Assembly (NCBI GenBank): GCA_031261125.1
Contig: JAISJZ010000328.1
Location: forward strand, 1 to 10,099
Direction: 5' to 3'
Source: Planctomycetaceae bacterium
Lineage (GTDB): Bacteria > Planctomycetota > Planctomycetia > Pirellulales > Thermoguttaceae
Length of the DNA stretch: 10,099 nucleotides
Part shown: positions 1-7,400 of the stretch, in pieces
How positions within the stretch are numbered: position 1 is the first letter of the stretch
Layout: each line of letters opens with the position of its first letter
Position numbers and translations under genes: made by a program
The notes under the pieces: model-generated
Told to the model about the DNA's origin: nothing
The model's database searches: none
The model's input: only the letters and a program-made list of their open reading frames with translations

Positions 1-18
1 GGCTGCATCGGAAATAAC

Positions 19-56
19 AAAAAATTGACACTGATAAAATGGAAAACTCCATTATC
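19..56 (-). terminator. Probable rho-independent terminator of the GTPase cassette
   Basis: A perfect 6-bp stem (AATGGA 38-43 with TCCATT 48-53, 4-nt loop) is extended by GAT/ATC (33-35 with 54-56) across a 2-nt bulge. On the minus strand it lies just after the stop codon of the 176-aa gene. A run of six T (24-19 read on the minus strand) follows about 8 nt beyond the stem. The stem is AT-rich and the T-run is detached, so the call is tentative. Its position at the end of a three-gene minus-strand operon supports it. Confidence 0.4.
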
Positions 57-72
57 CTATCAATTCCAAAAA

Positions 73-603
73 TTATGGCAAGTTATTAGAGGTTGCCTTT
101 AACTTCTCTGACAAATCCCCTCGTGTTGCCGCGGTATTTTCTTTTTCCCAGCGGTCTGAAAACGGTTTGTTCGGAACGCTGTCCTCCGTATATTTTTTAG
201 TAATGTCATCAATGCCTCGTTTTAGTTCATCAAAATCGACTGTCCAACCTTGTTCGTCCTGTTCATTCCATTCAAACGCTCGTGTTAACGGGGCAGTTGC
301 GGTTTCCCAATTTGTATCAACATTATCGAGATAAAACCGTAACAGAGCGCGTGCATCTGTTTCGGTCAAACCAGTTAACGTTAGAAAAATTGCAATGTTT
401 CGGTTGCAGAAATCAATTTGTAACGTCGGAAGACGATAAATCGCAACCGAAAAACTGCCGTTTTCCTTTTTGACGGCAATTCCCTTTGATTGATCGTCCA
501 TCACCTTCCCAAATTCGTGGGCAACTTTTTCTTCGCAACCGGACGTGCGGTAACTGTAACCTTTGCTGGCAGGTACACCAGCGGTATAAGCAACGACATT
601 CAT
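73..603 (-). CDS. Uncharacterised 176-aa protein, third gene of the GTPase cassette
   Basis: I do not recognise this family. The product is soluble-looking, with no signal peptide or membrane segment. The N-terminal half (about residues 1-75) looks alpha/beta, with a short beta-rich stretch around NGSFSVAIYRLPTLQIDF. The rest is acidic and helical and rich in Trp and charged residues, with a polar tail. It is the last gene of the cassette and starts 27 nt after the 352-aa GTPase-like gene. An AGGGGAG Shine-Dalgarno sequence lies 6 nt before the ATG, so the start is well supported. The tight spacing suggests it works with the two upstream GTPases, perhaps as an accessory or regulatory partner, but no catalytic motif is visible. 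It could be a short relative of the GTPase-associated proteins (GAP1 type) described next to conflict GTPases. That is a guess from context. Confidence 0.8.
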   Translation of the reverse strand: MNVVAYTAGVPASKGYSYRTSGCEEKVAHEFGKVMDDQSKGIAVKKENGSFSVAIYRLPTLQIDFCNRNIAIFLTLTGLTETDARALLRFYLDNVDTNWETATAPLTRAFEWNEQDEQGWTVDFDELKRGIDDITKKYTEDSVPNKPFSDRWEKENTAATRGDLSEKLKATSNNLP

Positions 604-609
604 TTGGTT

Positions 610-616
610 CTCCCCT
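610..616 (-). promoter_or_regulatory. Shine-Dalgarno site of the 176-aa gene
   Basis: AGGGGAG on the minus strand, 6 nt before the ATG at 601-603. It fixes that start and contrasts with the first gene of the cassette, which has no such site. Confidence 0.7.
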
Positions 617-630
617 GATTTAGCATCTGT

Positions 631-1689
631 TTAGATTTCCGAGTAATCATCGTCCTTAATACGTTCCGCCATCTTACAAATCGCTTCGGCGATAGCGTCC
701 GAAAGTGGCACACCACCGAACATTCTTAAAAGGGTCTCCCACCAAGGTTCTCTCCTTCGATGTGCTTGCATAATAGTCCCACGAAGTTCTCTTGCAAAAT
801 GTTTGCCATCATAACCAATCTTCTTCATTGAAAATCCTTTTTTCGCAATCCCTAAAGCGTGTGCCAATGTTAACAGCAGTGCAGCCCGAAGCGGTCGGGA
901 ACAACCGTTCGGTGCGTATCCTTTCTTCGTGTCAAGAATGAATTCCGCTTGCGGATTTTCCGTATCAGCATCTTTGAAGTGGGAAAAATAAGCGTTGCCC
1001 ATCGTTTCGACACAACAAACGTCAATCAAATCGTCGAAGTTATCCTTCAACTGACTGCGAAGCCGTTTGATGTGGTCTTTGTAAGTATGTGATAATTTTT
1101 GTAACAGTTCTTCGCGGCGGTTATTGCCGTTTCTGTCTTGCTGTAAATAAGTTTCTGCCCGTGCCAATACCATAATGATGTCGTGCCGACCGCTGTCCCT
1201 ATCTTTGAAAGCCATCTTAAAGGCATTATAAATGCTCTTCGGTTCATTGATGGATGAATTATAGTCGCCGTCGTCTTCCATCAGAGCCGTGGCATCAATA
1301 ACCCAAAGACTGGCACGGGATTGTGATAATACATCGACCATTTTCGAGTCGCTCTTCAGATACCATTCGCCGGGCATATCAACAAATTGGAGATTTAACG
1401 TTGCCCCCTTATTTCCAGTGATATTGAGGGAAAAATCATACTCCCGTAATTCGGTCGAAGCTTTGATACCAACTTTATTATTCATCCGAAGTTTCCTGCC
1501 GCTTGCTGTTGTCGTCAGAATACGGCGTTGTTCATTGAGCATTCTTGCTGTTCGATTTTCTGCAACGAAGTTACAACCGTAATCGGCAAGTTCCTCCTCC
1601 AATTCGTCATACATTGAGACGAGAACGGATGTTTTTCCGACACCGCGAGGACCGACCATTGCGATTTTTAACGTGGGGAATTCTGTCAT
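631..1689 (-). CDS. P-loop GTPase-like protein (352 aa), second gene of the cassette
   Basis: This is a soluble GTPase-like protein of the TRAFAC type. The Walker A/G1 motif GPRGVGKTS covers residues 13-21, right after the first beta-strand (LKIAMV). The G3 motif DMPGEW starts at Asp104, followed by a helix and the strand ASLWVIDAT at about 126-134. Where G4 (N/T-K-x-D) should be, it has ARAE at 176-179 after IIMVL, so guanine specificity is not assured. The C-terminal 150 residues are helical and basic, with a Trp-rich patch (EPWWETLLRMFGG) but no clear membrane span. The start is set by AAAGGAG 8 nt upstream. The gene lies 52 nt after the large GTPase and 27 nt before the 176-aa gene, so all three are probably on one mRNA. 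The layout recalls the double-GTPase-like NTPases found in bacterial conflict operons. Nucleotide binding is clear; the cellular role is unknown. Confidence 0.85.
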   Translation of the reverse strand: MTEFPTLKIAMVGPRGVGKTSVLVSMYDELEEELADYGCNFVAENRTARMLNEQRRILTTTASGRKLRMNNKVGIKASTELREYDFSLNITGNKGATLNLQFVDMPGEWYLKSDSKMVDVLSQSRASLWVIDATALMEDDGDYNSSINEPKSIYNAFKMAFKDRDSGRHDIIMVLARAETYLQQDRNGNNRREELLQKLSHTYKDHIKRLRSQLKDNFDDLIDVCCVETMGNAYFSHFKDADTENPQAEFILDTKKGYAPNGCSRPLRAALLLTLAHALGIAKKGFSMKKIGYDGKHFARELRGTIMQAHRRREPWWETLLRMFGGVPLSDAIAEAICKMAERIKDDDYSEI

Positions 1690-1697
1690 TTGTATTT

Positions 1698-1704
1698 CTC
1701 CTTT
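1698..1704 (-). promoter_or_regulatory. Shine-Dalgarno site of the 352-aa GTPase-like gene
   Basis: AAAGGAG on the minus strand, 8 nt before the ATG at 1687-1689, a near-ideal site and spacing. It lies inside the 52-nt gap after the large GTPase gene, so this gene can be translated even though its upstream neighbour is interrupted. Confidence 0.75.
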
Positions 1705-1741
1705 CGAGGGGAATTGATTGAGACCGTAGCAGGTCGGGTTA

Positions 1742-3493
1742 TCATTTCAATAGTCCGGCGGCAGTTTCTAATTTTCTAATTTCGTTATCCCAGTCCTGTT
1801 TCAGTTTACTGTTGTCCGTGAACTTGGAAAATGTTTCCGGCCACACCTCACCAGCGTGCTGTTCGTAAAATCTTTCCCATACATTTTGTAACAACAACAT
1901 TGCCCCGCAGCAGACATCGGCAAAACTGTCGATAGCGGCGTAGCGGACATTGTTCGGCTCTTGTGCCAACTTCCTCAACTCTTTGCAACATTCCGATACC
2001 GCTTTTTCATAAGCCATTTGCAATTTATCGCAAACATCATCCACGGTATCACCGGGACTAAATGAGTAATGCTCTGACTGTGTATCACTACTGTCTAACA
2101 CCCCAAAGGTTTTCCGAACTCGATGAAGCATATTTCCGCGGAAAGAATACGATGCCTTACAAAACATTCCAATCGAGCGAGCAATTTTTCCTCCGTTCTG
2201 ATTTTCCCCAATTTGCTCTGCCAGCATTTTGAGCCAGAGATTCGCATCGTTTTTCGATTCTTCCGACATCTCGGAATCGAACACGGTTGCCAGTTTGCCT
2301 TCCTTTTTCAAAATGTTGACCACATCTTGCCGTATTTTGTCAAACAACGACTCACAACCTTCGTCCAGAGTATCAAAAGCCATCGACAAATCAATCCGCA
2401 ATTCTCTTTGTTTATCGGCGAACCACTGTGGTAAACCGTCTCTTTTGATAGTTTTAATTGTTCCTGCATCTTTAGCATCGGCAACGATGCGATTCATTTC
2501 TTGTTCCTCGATTTCCTTCAATTTGCCGGTGAATTCGTTATTTTCGTCTCCACAAGCATCTTTACATTTTTCGACGATGTTACTAATGTCAACAGCAACA
2601 TCACCCCAGCAATCGTTGAACATTTTTACTATTAAACCGGGATTTCCTGCAACGACCAAGTTTTTAATTAAACCCCTTGCCTTCTCGACAAGCGTTTGAA
2701 TTTCGCCGACCAGTTTTTCGACTTCTTGAAATCGGGCTTGGTACAGCGTGTCGTCCAATGCTTGCTGATTAACAGCAATACCATCGAGAATCGTGTCAAA
2801 TTCTTTGCGGACTGTTTCGTCTTGCCGGCAATCAATAAGCGGATAACTGCCGCAGATAATACGCTTTTCCCGCAATTCCGTTTCATACTCCGTCCGCTCC
2901 GGTTCGCCGCTGCCGTTATCGTTATTCAGAATAAAATACGACCAATCCTTACGCTCAAGTTCGGGAAACGCATACCCTAACAATGTGTATAAAGTTGTGT
3001 CCCGCGTGTCAACTTTCTGCGATATTTTCTTCACCATCAAAGCCGCATCAATGTTTTCACCAATTTTGACGGCGAGGTTTTTCACTTCGTCCGACACGAA
3101 ACTGCCGAGACCGGGAGTGTCGCACAGAGCAATCTGCCCGACATCAGATACGGTGAACGGACAATGTATCTCAACGTTTTTGACGGCAATCCAATCGAAA
3201 ATGTCCTTGCCGTTGACATCAAACATCGCAATATACTGCCGAAACAACTCTCTTGGGACGTTTTCTTTTCGGGGCTGATTCAGCATCGTCTTATAATATG
3301 GGACGTTTGCTTGGAGTTTCTTTAAGCGGTCATAAAGATTTTGCTTGTTTGTGTCGCTGCCGCAGTCAACCTGCGGAAATGGCGTATTCTGAAACTCCCC
3401 CAAACTAAACGGTGAACTGCCGTCTATTCCCAAATCACGATAAGTTGGTTGGACAACAATATCCAAAAACTCCTTTTCAGTATAGAATTCCAC
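1742..3493 (-). CDS. Dynamin-like GTPase, C-terminal part (G3 onward and helical region)
   Basis: This is the larger fragment of the interrupted GTPase, 583 residues if restarted at GTG 3491-3493. That GTG has no Shine-Dalgarno sequence, and the open frame runs 17 codons further up to the TAA, so the start is arbitrary. It contains CDTPGLGS (Asp125-Gly128), the G3 motif that binds Mg2+ and the gamma-phosphate. A strand ending FILNNDNGSG (187-196) sits where G4 should be, but it is not a canonical NKxD. From about residue 210 to the end the protein is almost all helix with heptad-like stretches, as in the stalk of bacterial dynamin-like proteins. A segment reading SYSFRGNMLHRVRKTFGVLD is near residues 448-467. 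No membrane segment is evident. Without G1 it should not bind nucleotide alone. The stop is TGA, 52 nt before the next gene. Confidence 0.75.
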   Translation of the reverse strand: MEFYTEKEFLDIVVQPTYRDLGIDGSSPFSLGEFQNTPFPQVDCGSDTNKQNLYDRLKKLQANVPYYKTMLNQPRKENVPRELFRQYIAMFDVNGKDIFDWIAVKNVEIHCPFTVSDVGQIALCDTPGLGSFVSDEVKNLAVKIGENIDAALMVKKISQKVDTRDTTLYTLLGYAFPELERKDWSYFILNNDNGSGEPERTEYETELREKRIICGSYPLIDCRQDETVRKEFDTILDGIAVNQQALDDTLYQARFQEVEKLVGEIQTLVEKARGLIKNLVVAGNPGLIVKMFNDCWGDVAVDISNIVEKCKDACGDENNEFTGKLKEIEEQEMNRIVADAKDAGTIKTIKRDGLPQWFADKQRELRIDLSMAFDTLDEGCESLFDKIRQDVVNILKKEGKLATVFDSEMSEESKNDANLWLKMLAEQIGENQNGGKIARSIGMFCKASYSFRGNMLHRVRKTFGVLDSSDTQSEHYSFSPGDTVDDVCDKLQMAYEKAVSECCKELRKLAQEPNNVRYAAIDSFADVCCGAMLLLQNVWERFYEQHAGEVWPETFSKFTDNSKLKQDWDNEIRKLETAAGLLK

Positions 3494-3544
3494 GTTGGCA
3501 AAAGTCCGGTTATCGTTGAGAATGATGGATGTTGCACCGGTCGT

Positions 3545-3925
3545 TTATTTTGCCCCGCCGGAAGTCGGAATTTCTGCATCGGTCAGTCCGGTCAAATGCT
3601 GAATGAACGTGGACTTGCCCATTCCGGTATTCCCCGCTACGCCGATGTTCAAGGTTGGACGGCTAAACCGCAGTTCAATTTGGCGGAGTTTCGTTTGGCA
3701 ATCCGACGATAAAGTGAGACATCGATCAAAATCGGGACGGAGTGATTCAATGGCGTTTTTTTGCTCCGCATTGTCAATTTTTTCACTGACTTTCGGCAGG
3801 AAGTCCTTGAAATCTTTGAGCGAAGTCGAAACGTCTTCGAGATGTTTGACTGTTTTAGCCGTTTTTTCGGCAATCGGTTTGCGGTTGGCGATAATCTGGT
3901 CGATTTGTTCGGCTCGGCTGGTCAT
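3545..3925 (-). CDS. Dynamin-like GTPase, N-terminal part with the P-loop
   Basis: This is the upstream fragment, 126 residues from ATG 3923-3925 (MTSRAEQID). Residues 1-90 are helical and charged. They lead into the strand LNIGVAG, the P-loop GNTGMGKS (98-105) and HLTGLTDAEIPTSGGAK, then the TAA. The open frame continues upstream to an ATG at 4025-4027 (160 residues in all). I prefer the inner start because the extra 34 residues include a translated repeat hairpin (3962-3977) and do not look like protein sequence. Neither start has a clear Shine-Dalgarno sequence. The fragment ends right where switch I begins, so it lacks G2 to G4 and the whole helical region and is unlikely to be a working GTPase alone. 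Confidence 0.7.
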   Translation of the reverse strand: MTSRAEQIDQIIANRKPIAEKTAKTVKHLEDVSTSLKDFKDFLPKVSEKIDNAEQKNAIESLRPDFDRCLTLSSDCQTKLRQIELRFSRPTLNIGVAGNTGMGKSTFIQHLTGLTDAEIPTSGGAK

Positions 3926-3961
3926 TGGTCGCGTGAATACTTGCGAGCAACGCAACAAGAC

Positions 3962-3977
3962 CGCTCCGGCAGGAGCG
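3962..3977. repeat. Small GC-rich hairpin related to the 4061-4107 element
   Basis: CGCTCC (3962-3967) and GGAGCG (3972-3977) form a perfect 6-bp stem with a 4-nt loop. The core CGCTCC...GGAGC matches the centre of the larger inverted repeat 100 nt away, which suggests a shared repeat family or REP-like origin. It lies within the upward extension of the GTPase frame and argues against the longer start. Confidence 0.5.
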
Positions 3978-4060
3978 ATGCGTTCATTAGATAGGTTCTT
4001 CCCACCGACGAAAGTGGTGCATTCCAAGTATCAAAATCGGAACGCCGAAGATTCCCATTA

Positions 4061-4107
4061 GTAGTGCGCAGACGCTCCCCAGCGGGAGCCACGCAGGTTT
4101 CCACTAC
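4061..4107. repeat. 47-nt two-tier inverted repeat (REP- or MITE-like)
   Basis: Outer arms GTAGTG (4061-4066) and CACTAC (4102-4107) are perfect inverted copies. The inner stem GCTCCC (4074-4079) with GGGAGC (4084-4089) has a CAGC loop. The segments between inner and outer arms pair only partly. The nested symmetry is typical of REP/BIME-like or miniature transposable elements. No transposase or RAYT gene is in the window, so its family is unknown. Confidence 0.55.
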
Positions 4108-4156
4108 CATTGGTTATCTTCACCCGGTTTCCCGGTCGTCTGTGAAAATCGCCAAT

Positions 4157-4170
4157 CCGTCTTTTGACGG
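4157..4170. repeat. Short hairpin
   Basis: CCGTC (4157-4161) and GACGG (4166-4170) form a perfect 5-bp stem with a TTTT loop. No T-run follows on either strand, so it does not look like a terminator. It may be an operator-like site or chance. Confidence 0.3.
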
Positions 4171-4335
4171 CTAATGAATTGCTACGAACTCTAAATTTTA
4201 GTTTCTAATTATCGTAATCGGGACTATTCCTTACGGAACAATCCAGAGTACGGAGAGCCATTCTAGCAAACGAGGTAAAACTTGCAAGAGAGGGAATGAC
4301 TTTTATGTTTTATGCACCCCGATTCGGTCGCCCCC

Positions 4336-4364
4336 TTGTACAAATGGCAAAAAACGGGTAGAAT
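4336..4364 (+). promoter_or_regulatory. Candidate sigma70-type promoter of secDF
   Basis: TTGTAC (4336-4341) and TAGAAT (4359-4364) are separated by exactly 17 nt, a good match to the -35/-10 consensus. It would start transcription near 4371, giving a leader of about 55 nt before the secDF ATG. That leader contains the GCGGC/GCCGC hairpin at 4402-4414. Confidence 0.55.
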
Positions 4365-4426
4365 GGTCGGGATTATCGGCGATTTCCTTACATTTAGCCC
4401 GGCGGCTATGCCGCGGATGTTCCCTA

Positions 4427-7400
4427 ATGTCTCCACGGATGTTTCATTTCCCCCGATTTTTCACCTTCTCCGCCGCTGTTCTTACGCTGACCGTCCTCTG
4501 CACGTTAAGCATTGCACAGGACAAACCCGCGGAAACGCCGAAACCGGCAGACGTTGCGGTACCCGCGGTGCAAGTACCGGCGGCGGCTGACGAAGCGAAG
4601 CCCGAAACGTTTCCTGTGGTTCCCGAAGGCGAAAACAAAGATGCGCCGCAATCCTTCGCCGATGTAGAACCGGAAGTCGGCCCTGACCCCTCCGGGGCGG
4701 GAGAAGCAAAGGCAGAAGTTGCAAAACCCCCGGTTCCGTTCGACAGAACTTTAACGTTCACCGTTCTCGTCTTTGCCGTTATCCTCATCGGAACGTACTA
4801 CCTCGGCGACCGGTTGGCGAAACATTGGCGGCTGCCCGACCATTCCTTCCGTATTTTCCTGCTGCTGTTCACCTGTATCGGTGCCGTTGTTGCCGTCTTT
4901 CTCGGTCTCAAACAAGACCGTCTCACTCTCGGTATCGACTTGCAGGGAGGTGTCGTTCTTGTCTATGACGTAACGTGGGAGAAAGACAAACCGCGGAACG
5001 TAGAACAACTCGTCCACGCTATCGCCCAGCGTATCAATCCGGGCGGTATCAAAGAAATTTCGATTACCCCGCTCGGAGCAAACTGCAATCAACTGCAAGT
5101 GATTATTCCAAAGGCGGAAGAAGCGGAAGTGAACCGGGTTGAACGGATTATCAGCGAATCCGGCGCACTGACGTTCCGCATCTTGGCAAGCAAACTGTAT
5201 CCGGCGGACAATCAGATTATTCAACGCGGCGAAAAGGAACCCGGTCGGGACATCCGCGACGGTGCCGGAAAACTTCTTGCCCGATGGGTACCGGCTTATG
5301 AACAAGAAAAAGAACGGTTTATTCATAATTCCGACATCATCACCCGCGAACGCAACGGTAAAGCCGAGGTTCTCGTCAAATTCGATGACGGCGTTGACAT
5401 TACCGGCGAATATCTTTCGGCAGTCGGCGAAGGGGTCGGCGAGAAGGGGGAACGCGGTGTCTCGTTCAGTTTCAATGCCGTCGGCGAAAGTAAATTCAAA
5501 CGGCTGACCCGCGCGAACCAGCCCGACCCGGTACAGGAACGGTTGAAGCGGCAACTCGGTATCATTCTGAACGACAGTTTATATTCCGCTCCGACGATTG
5601 ACGCTGTTATCGGCGCACACGGTATTATCACATTCCGCCGCCAGTCCACGCAGGAAGGACAATTACAGCAAAACAGGGAAATTAAGGAACTCATTCAGAT
5701 TCTTAACGCAGGGGCGTTGCCTGCCGATTTGAATCCCGATACGGTAAGCCGGTCGCTCATCGGGGCGACGCTCGGTGCTGATACTATTCAGAAAGGTAAA
5801 GTTGCCCTCATCGGTTCAACTCTTGCTGTTCTGGTATTTATGGTGTGCTATTACCGCCTTGCCGGTGTGATTGCGTGTTTCTGCGTGATTGCCAATACGG
5901 TGATGCTCCTTGCGATTATGCTGGCGTTCCGGGCGGCATTTACTTTGCCGGGCTTGGCGGGTATCGTCTTGGCTATCGGTATGGCCGTTGACGCAAACGT
6001 TCTGATTTACGAACGTCTGCGGGAAGAACTCCGCAACGGTTCGACGTTAAAGTTGGCAATTCACAACGCTTACGAAAAGGCATTCTCCGCTATTTTCGAC
6101 GGAAACATCACGACATTGATAACCGCGGTGATTCTGTATGCTATCGGAACGGAACAGGTGAAGGGCTTTGCCGTAACATTGTTCCTGGGACTCGTGCTGA
6201 ACTTGTTCACGGCGGTTTATCTTGCCAGAGTGATTATGGACATCTTCGAGGCACAGCGTTGGGTGAAAACTTTCCGTATGATGCAGATGTTCAAACGTCC
6301 GAACATCAACTTCCTCGCTGCCGGTAAATACACGGTAACATTGTCGGCGGTTTTAATTCTCATCGGTCTTGCCGCTACCGTTGCCCGCGGTAAAGGAATC
6401 TTCAACATTGATTTCGTCGGCGGTGTGTCGGTCGAAGCCGTGTTTAAGGATACACAGAGTATAGGTTTTGTCCGTACATCGCTGTTCGATAAAGACGAAA
6501 CGATTGACAACATAGAAGACCGGCTGAACGATTTGTCGGTGCAAAATGTCCAAATGACAGCACAGGACAAGACCGGAAGTACGAAGCCGAACACGCACTA
6601 CATTTTAACGTCGTCAATTCCGCAAGTATCCGGCAAAGATGTTTCGCCGGAAGCGTATTTGGGAACGGTCCGTAATATCATTAAAGAAACATTCGGTGAT
6701 AAACTCGTTTATCGGCAGTTCAATTATACTGCCGGCGAAACGAAAAAGAACGATGATAAAGTTGATACCGAAGTGAAACTCGATATATTCCCGCCGGCGA
6801 ATCAAGCGGCGGTTCAATCCGAAATTGCCGCGGCGGTGAAAAAAGCAGCGGACGGTAAACAGATTGACAACGAGTTCAGTTTTTCGGTGAGCAGAGCGGA
6901 CTTGCCGGAAGGCACTTCGCAGTCCTTCACGGATTGGGTGGTTACAGTTCAGGCACCGAAAGAAACCTTGGAAAAAGTGTTTGCCCCGTTGAAAGCGGAA
7001 GCGGACGCAATGCCGTATTTCCCGACTTCGACGACGGTCGGCGGTTCGGTGGCGAAGGACACCCAAGTTGCCGGTTTAGCCGCTCTTATTGCATCTATTG
7101 TAATGATTTTGGTCTATGTCCGTGTCCGATTCAGCAATGTCGTTTTCGGTCTCACTGGTATTTTAGCGTTGATTCACGACGTTTTGATGGTACTCGGTTT
7201 TATTGCATTGAGTTATTGGCTTGCCGGTCCGCTGGCGTTTCTGCAAGTCGAAGAATTCAAAATCGGATTATCAGAAGTGGCGGCGTTCTTAACGATTATC
7301 GGATACTCGATTAACGATACGATTGTGTTGTTTGACCGGATTCGGGAAAACCGCGGCAAGGGAACGGTGATAACGAAACAGATGATTAACGATTCAATGA

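Larger units (their letters stand above)
1742..3925 (-). pseudogene. Dynamin-like GTPase gene interrupted by an in-frame TAA
   Basis: The two open frames at 3545-3925 and 1742-3544 are in the same reading frame, separated only by the TAA at 3545-3547. Read through, they give a single protein of about 727 residues. It has an N-terminal helical region (1-90), then G1 GNTGMGKS (98-105), a G2 region reading IPTSGGAK-stop-TTGATSIIL (119-136), G3 DTPGLGS (269-275), and a long helical C-terminal region. That is the order of a bacterial dynamin-family protein. A single base substitution in one codon would restore the frame, and no indel is needed. It may be a recently inactivated gene, an assembly or sequencing error, or a readthrough case. 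TAA is not a selenocysteine or pyrrolysine codon and ends other genes in the window, so readthrough is the least likely. Confidence 0.7.
3926..4426. other. Divergent intergenic region between the GTPase cassette and secDF
   Basis: This 501-nt stretch separates two divergent transcription units. On the GTPase side it holds two hairpin repeats (3962-3977 and 4061-4107). A small CCGTC/GACGG hairpin lies at 4157-4170. On the secDF side are a promoter candidate (4336-4364) and a GC hairpin with a 3-nt loop (4402-4414), 12 nt before the secDF ATG. Short open frames exist, notably a 62-codon minus-strand frame over the repeats (3922-4110) and a plus-strand frame from 4312, but neither looks like a real protein. 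I could not place a convincing promoter for the GTPase cassette. A weaker second secDF-side candidate is TTGCAA (4282-4287), 16 nt, TATGTT (4304-4309). Confidence 0.6.

Noticed and set aside
25..40. Plus-strand promoter at TTGACA (25-30)
   Set aside because: No -10 lies at 16-18 nt, and the only nearby TAAAAT is 4 nt away. Transcription would run antisense into the cassette.
2229..2699. Plus-strand open frame of 156 codons antisense to the large GTPase
   Set aside because: It is Ser/Phe-rich mirror sequence of the helical region, with no ribosome site.
3545..3547. Selenocysteine or pyrrolysine readthrough of the GTPase stop
   Set aside because: The codon is TAA, which is neither UGA nor UAG. 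TAA also ends the 352-aa and 176-aa genes.
4312..4590. Plus-strand open frame overlapping the secDF start
   Set aside because: It runs through the promoter candidate and into secDF in a different frame.
4751..5554. Minus-strand open frame of 267 codons inside secDF
   Set aside because: It is antisense to well-conserved SecD motifs and has no start signals.
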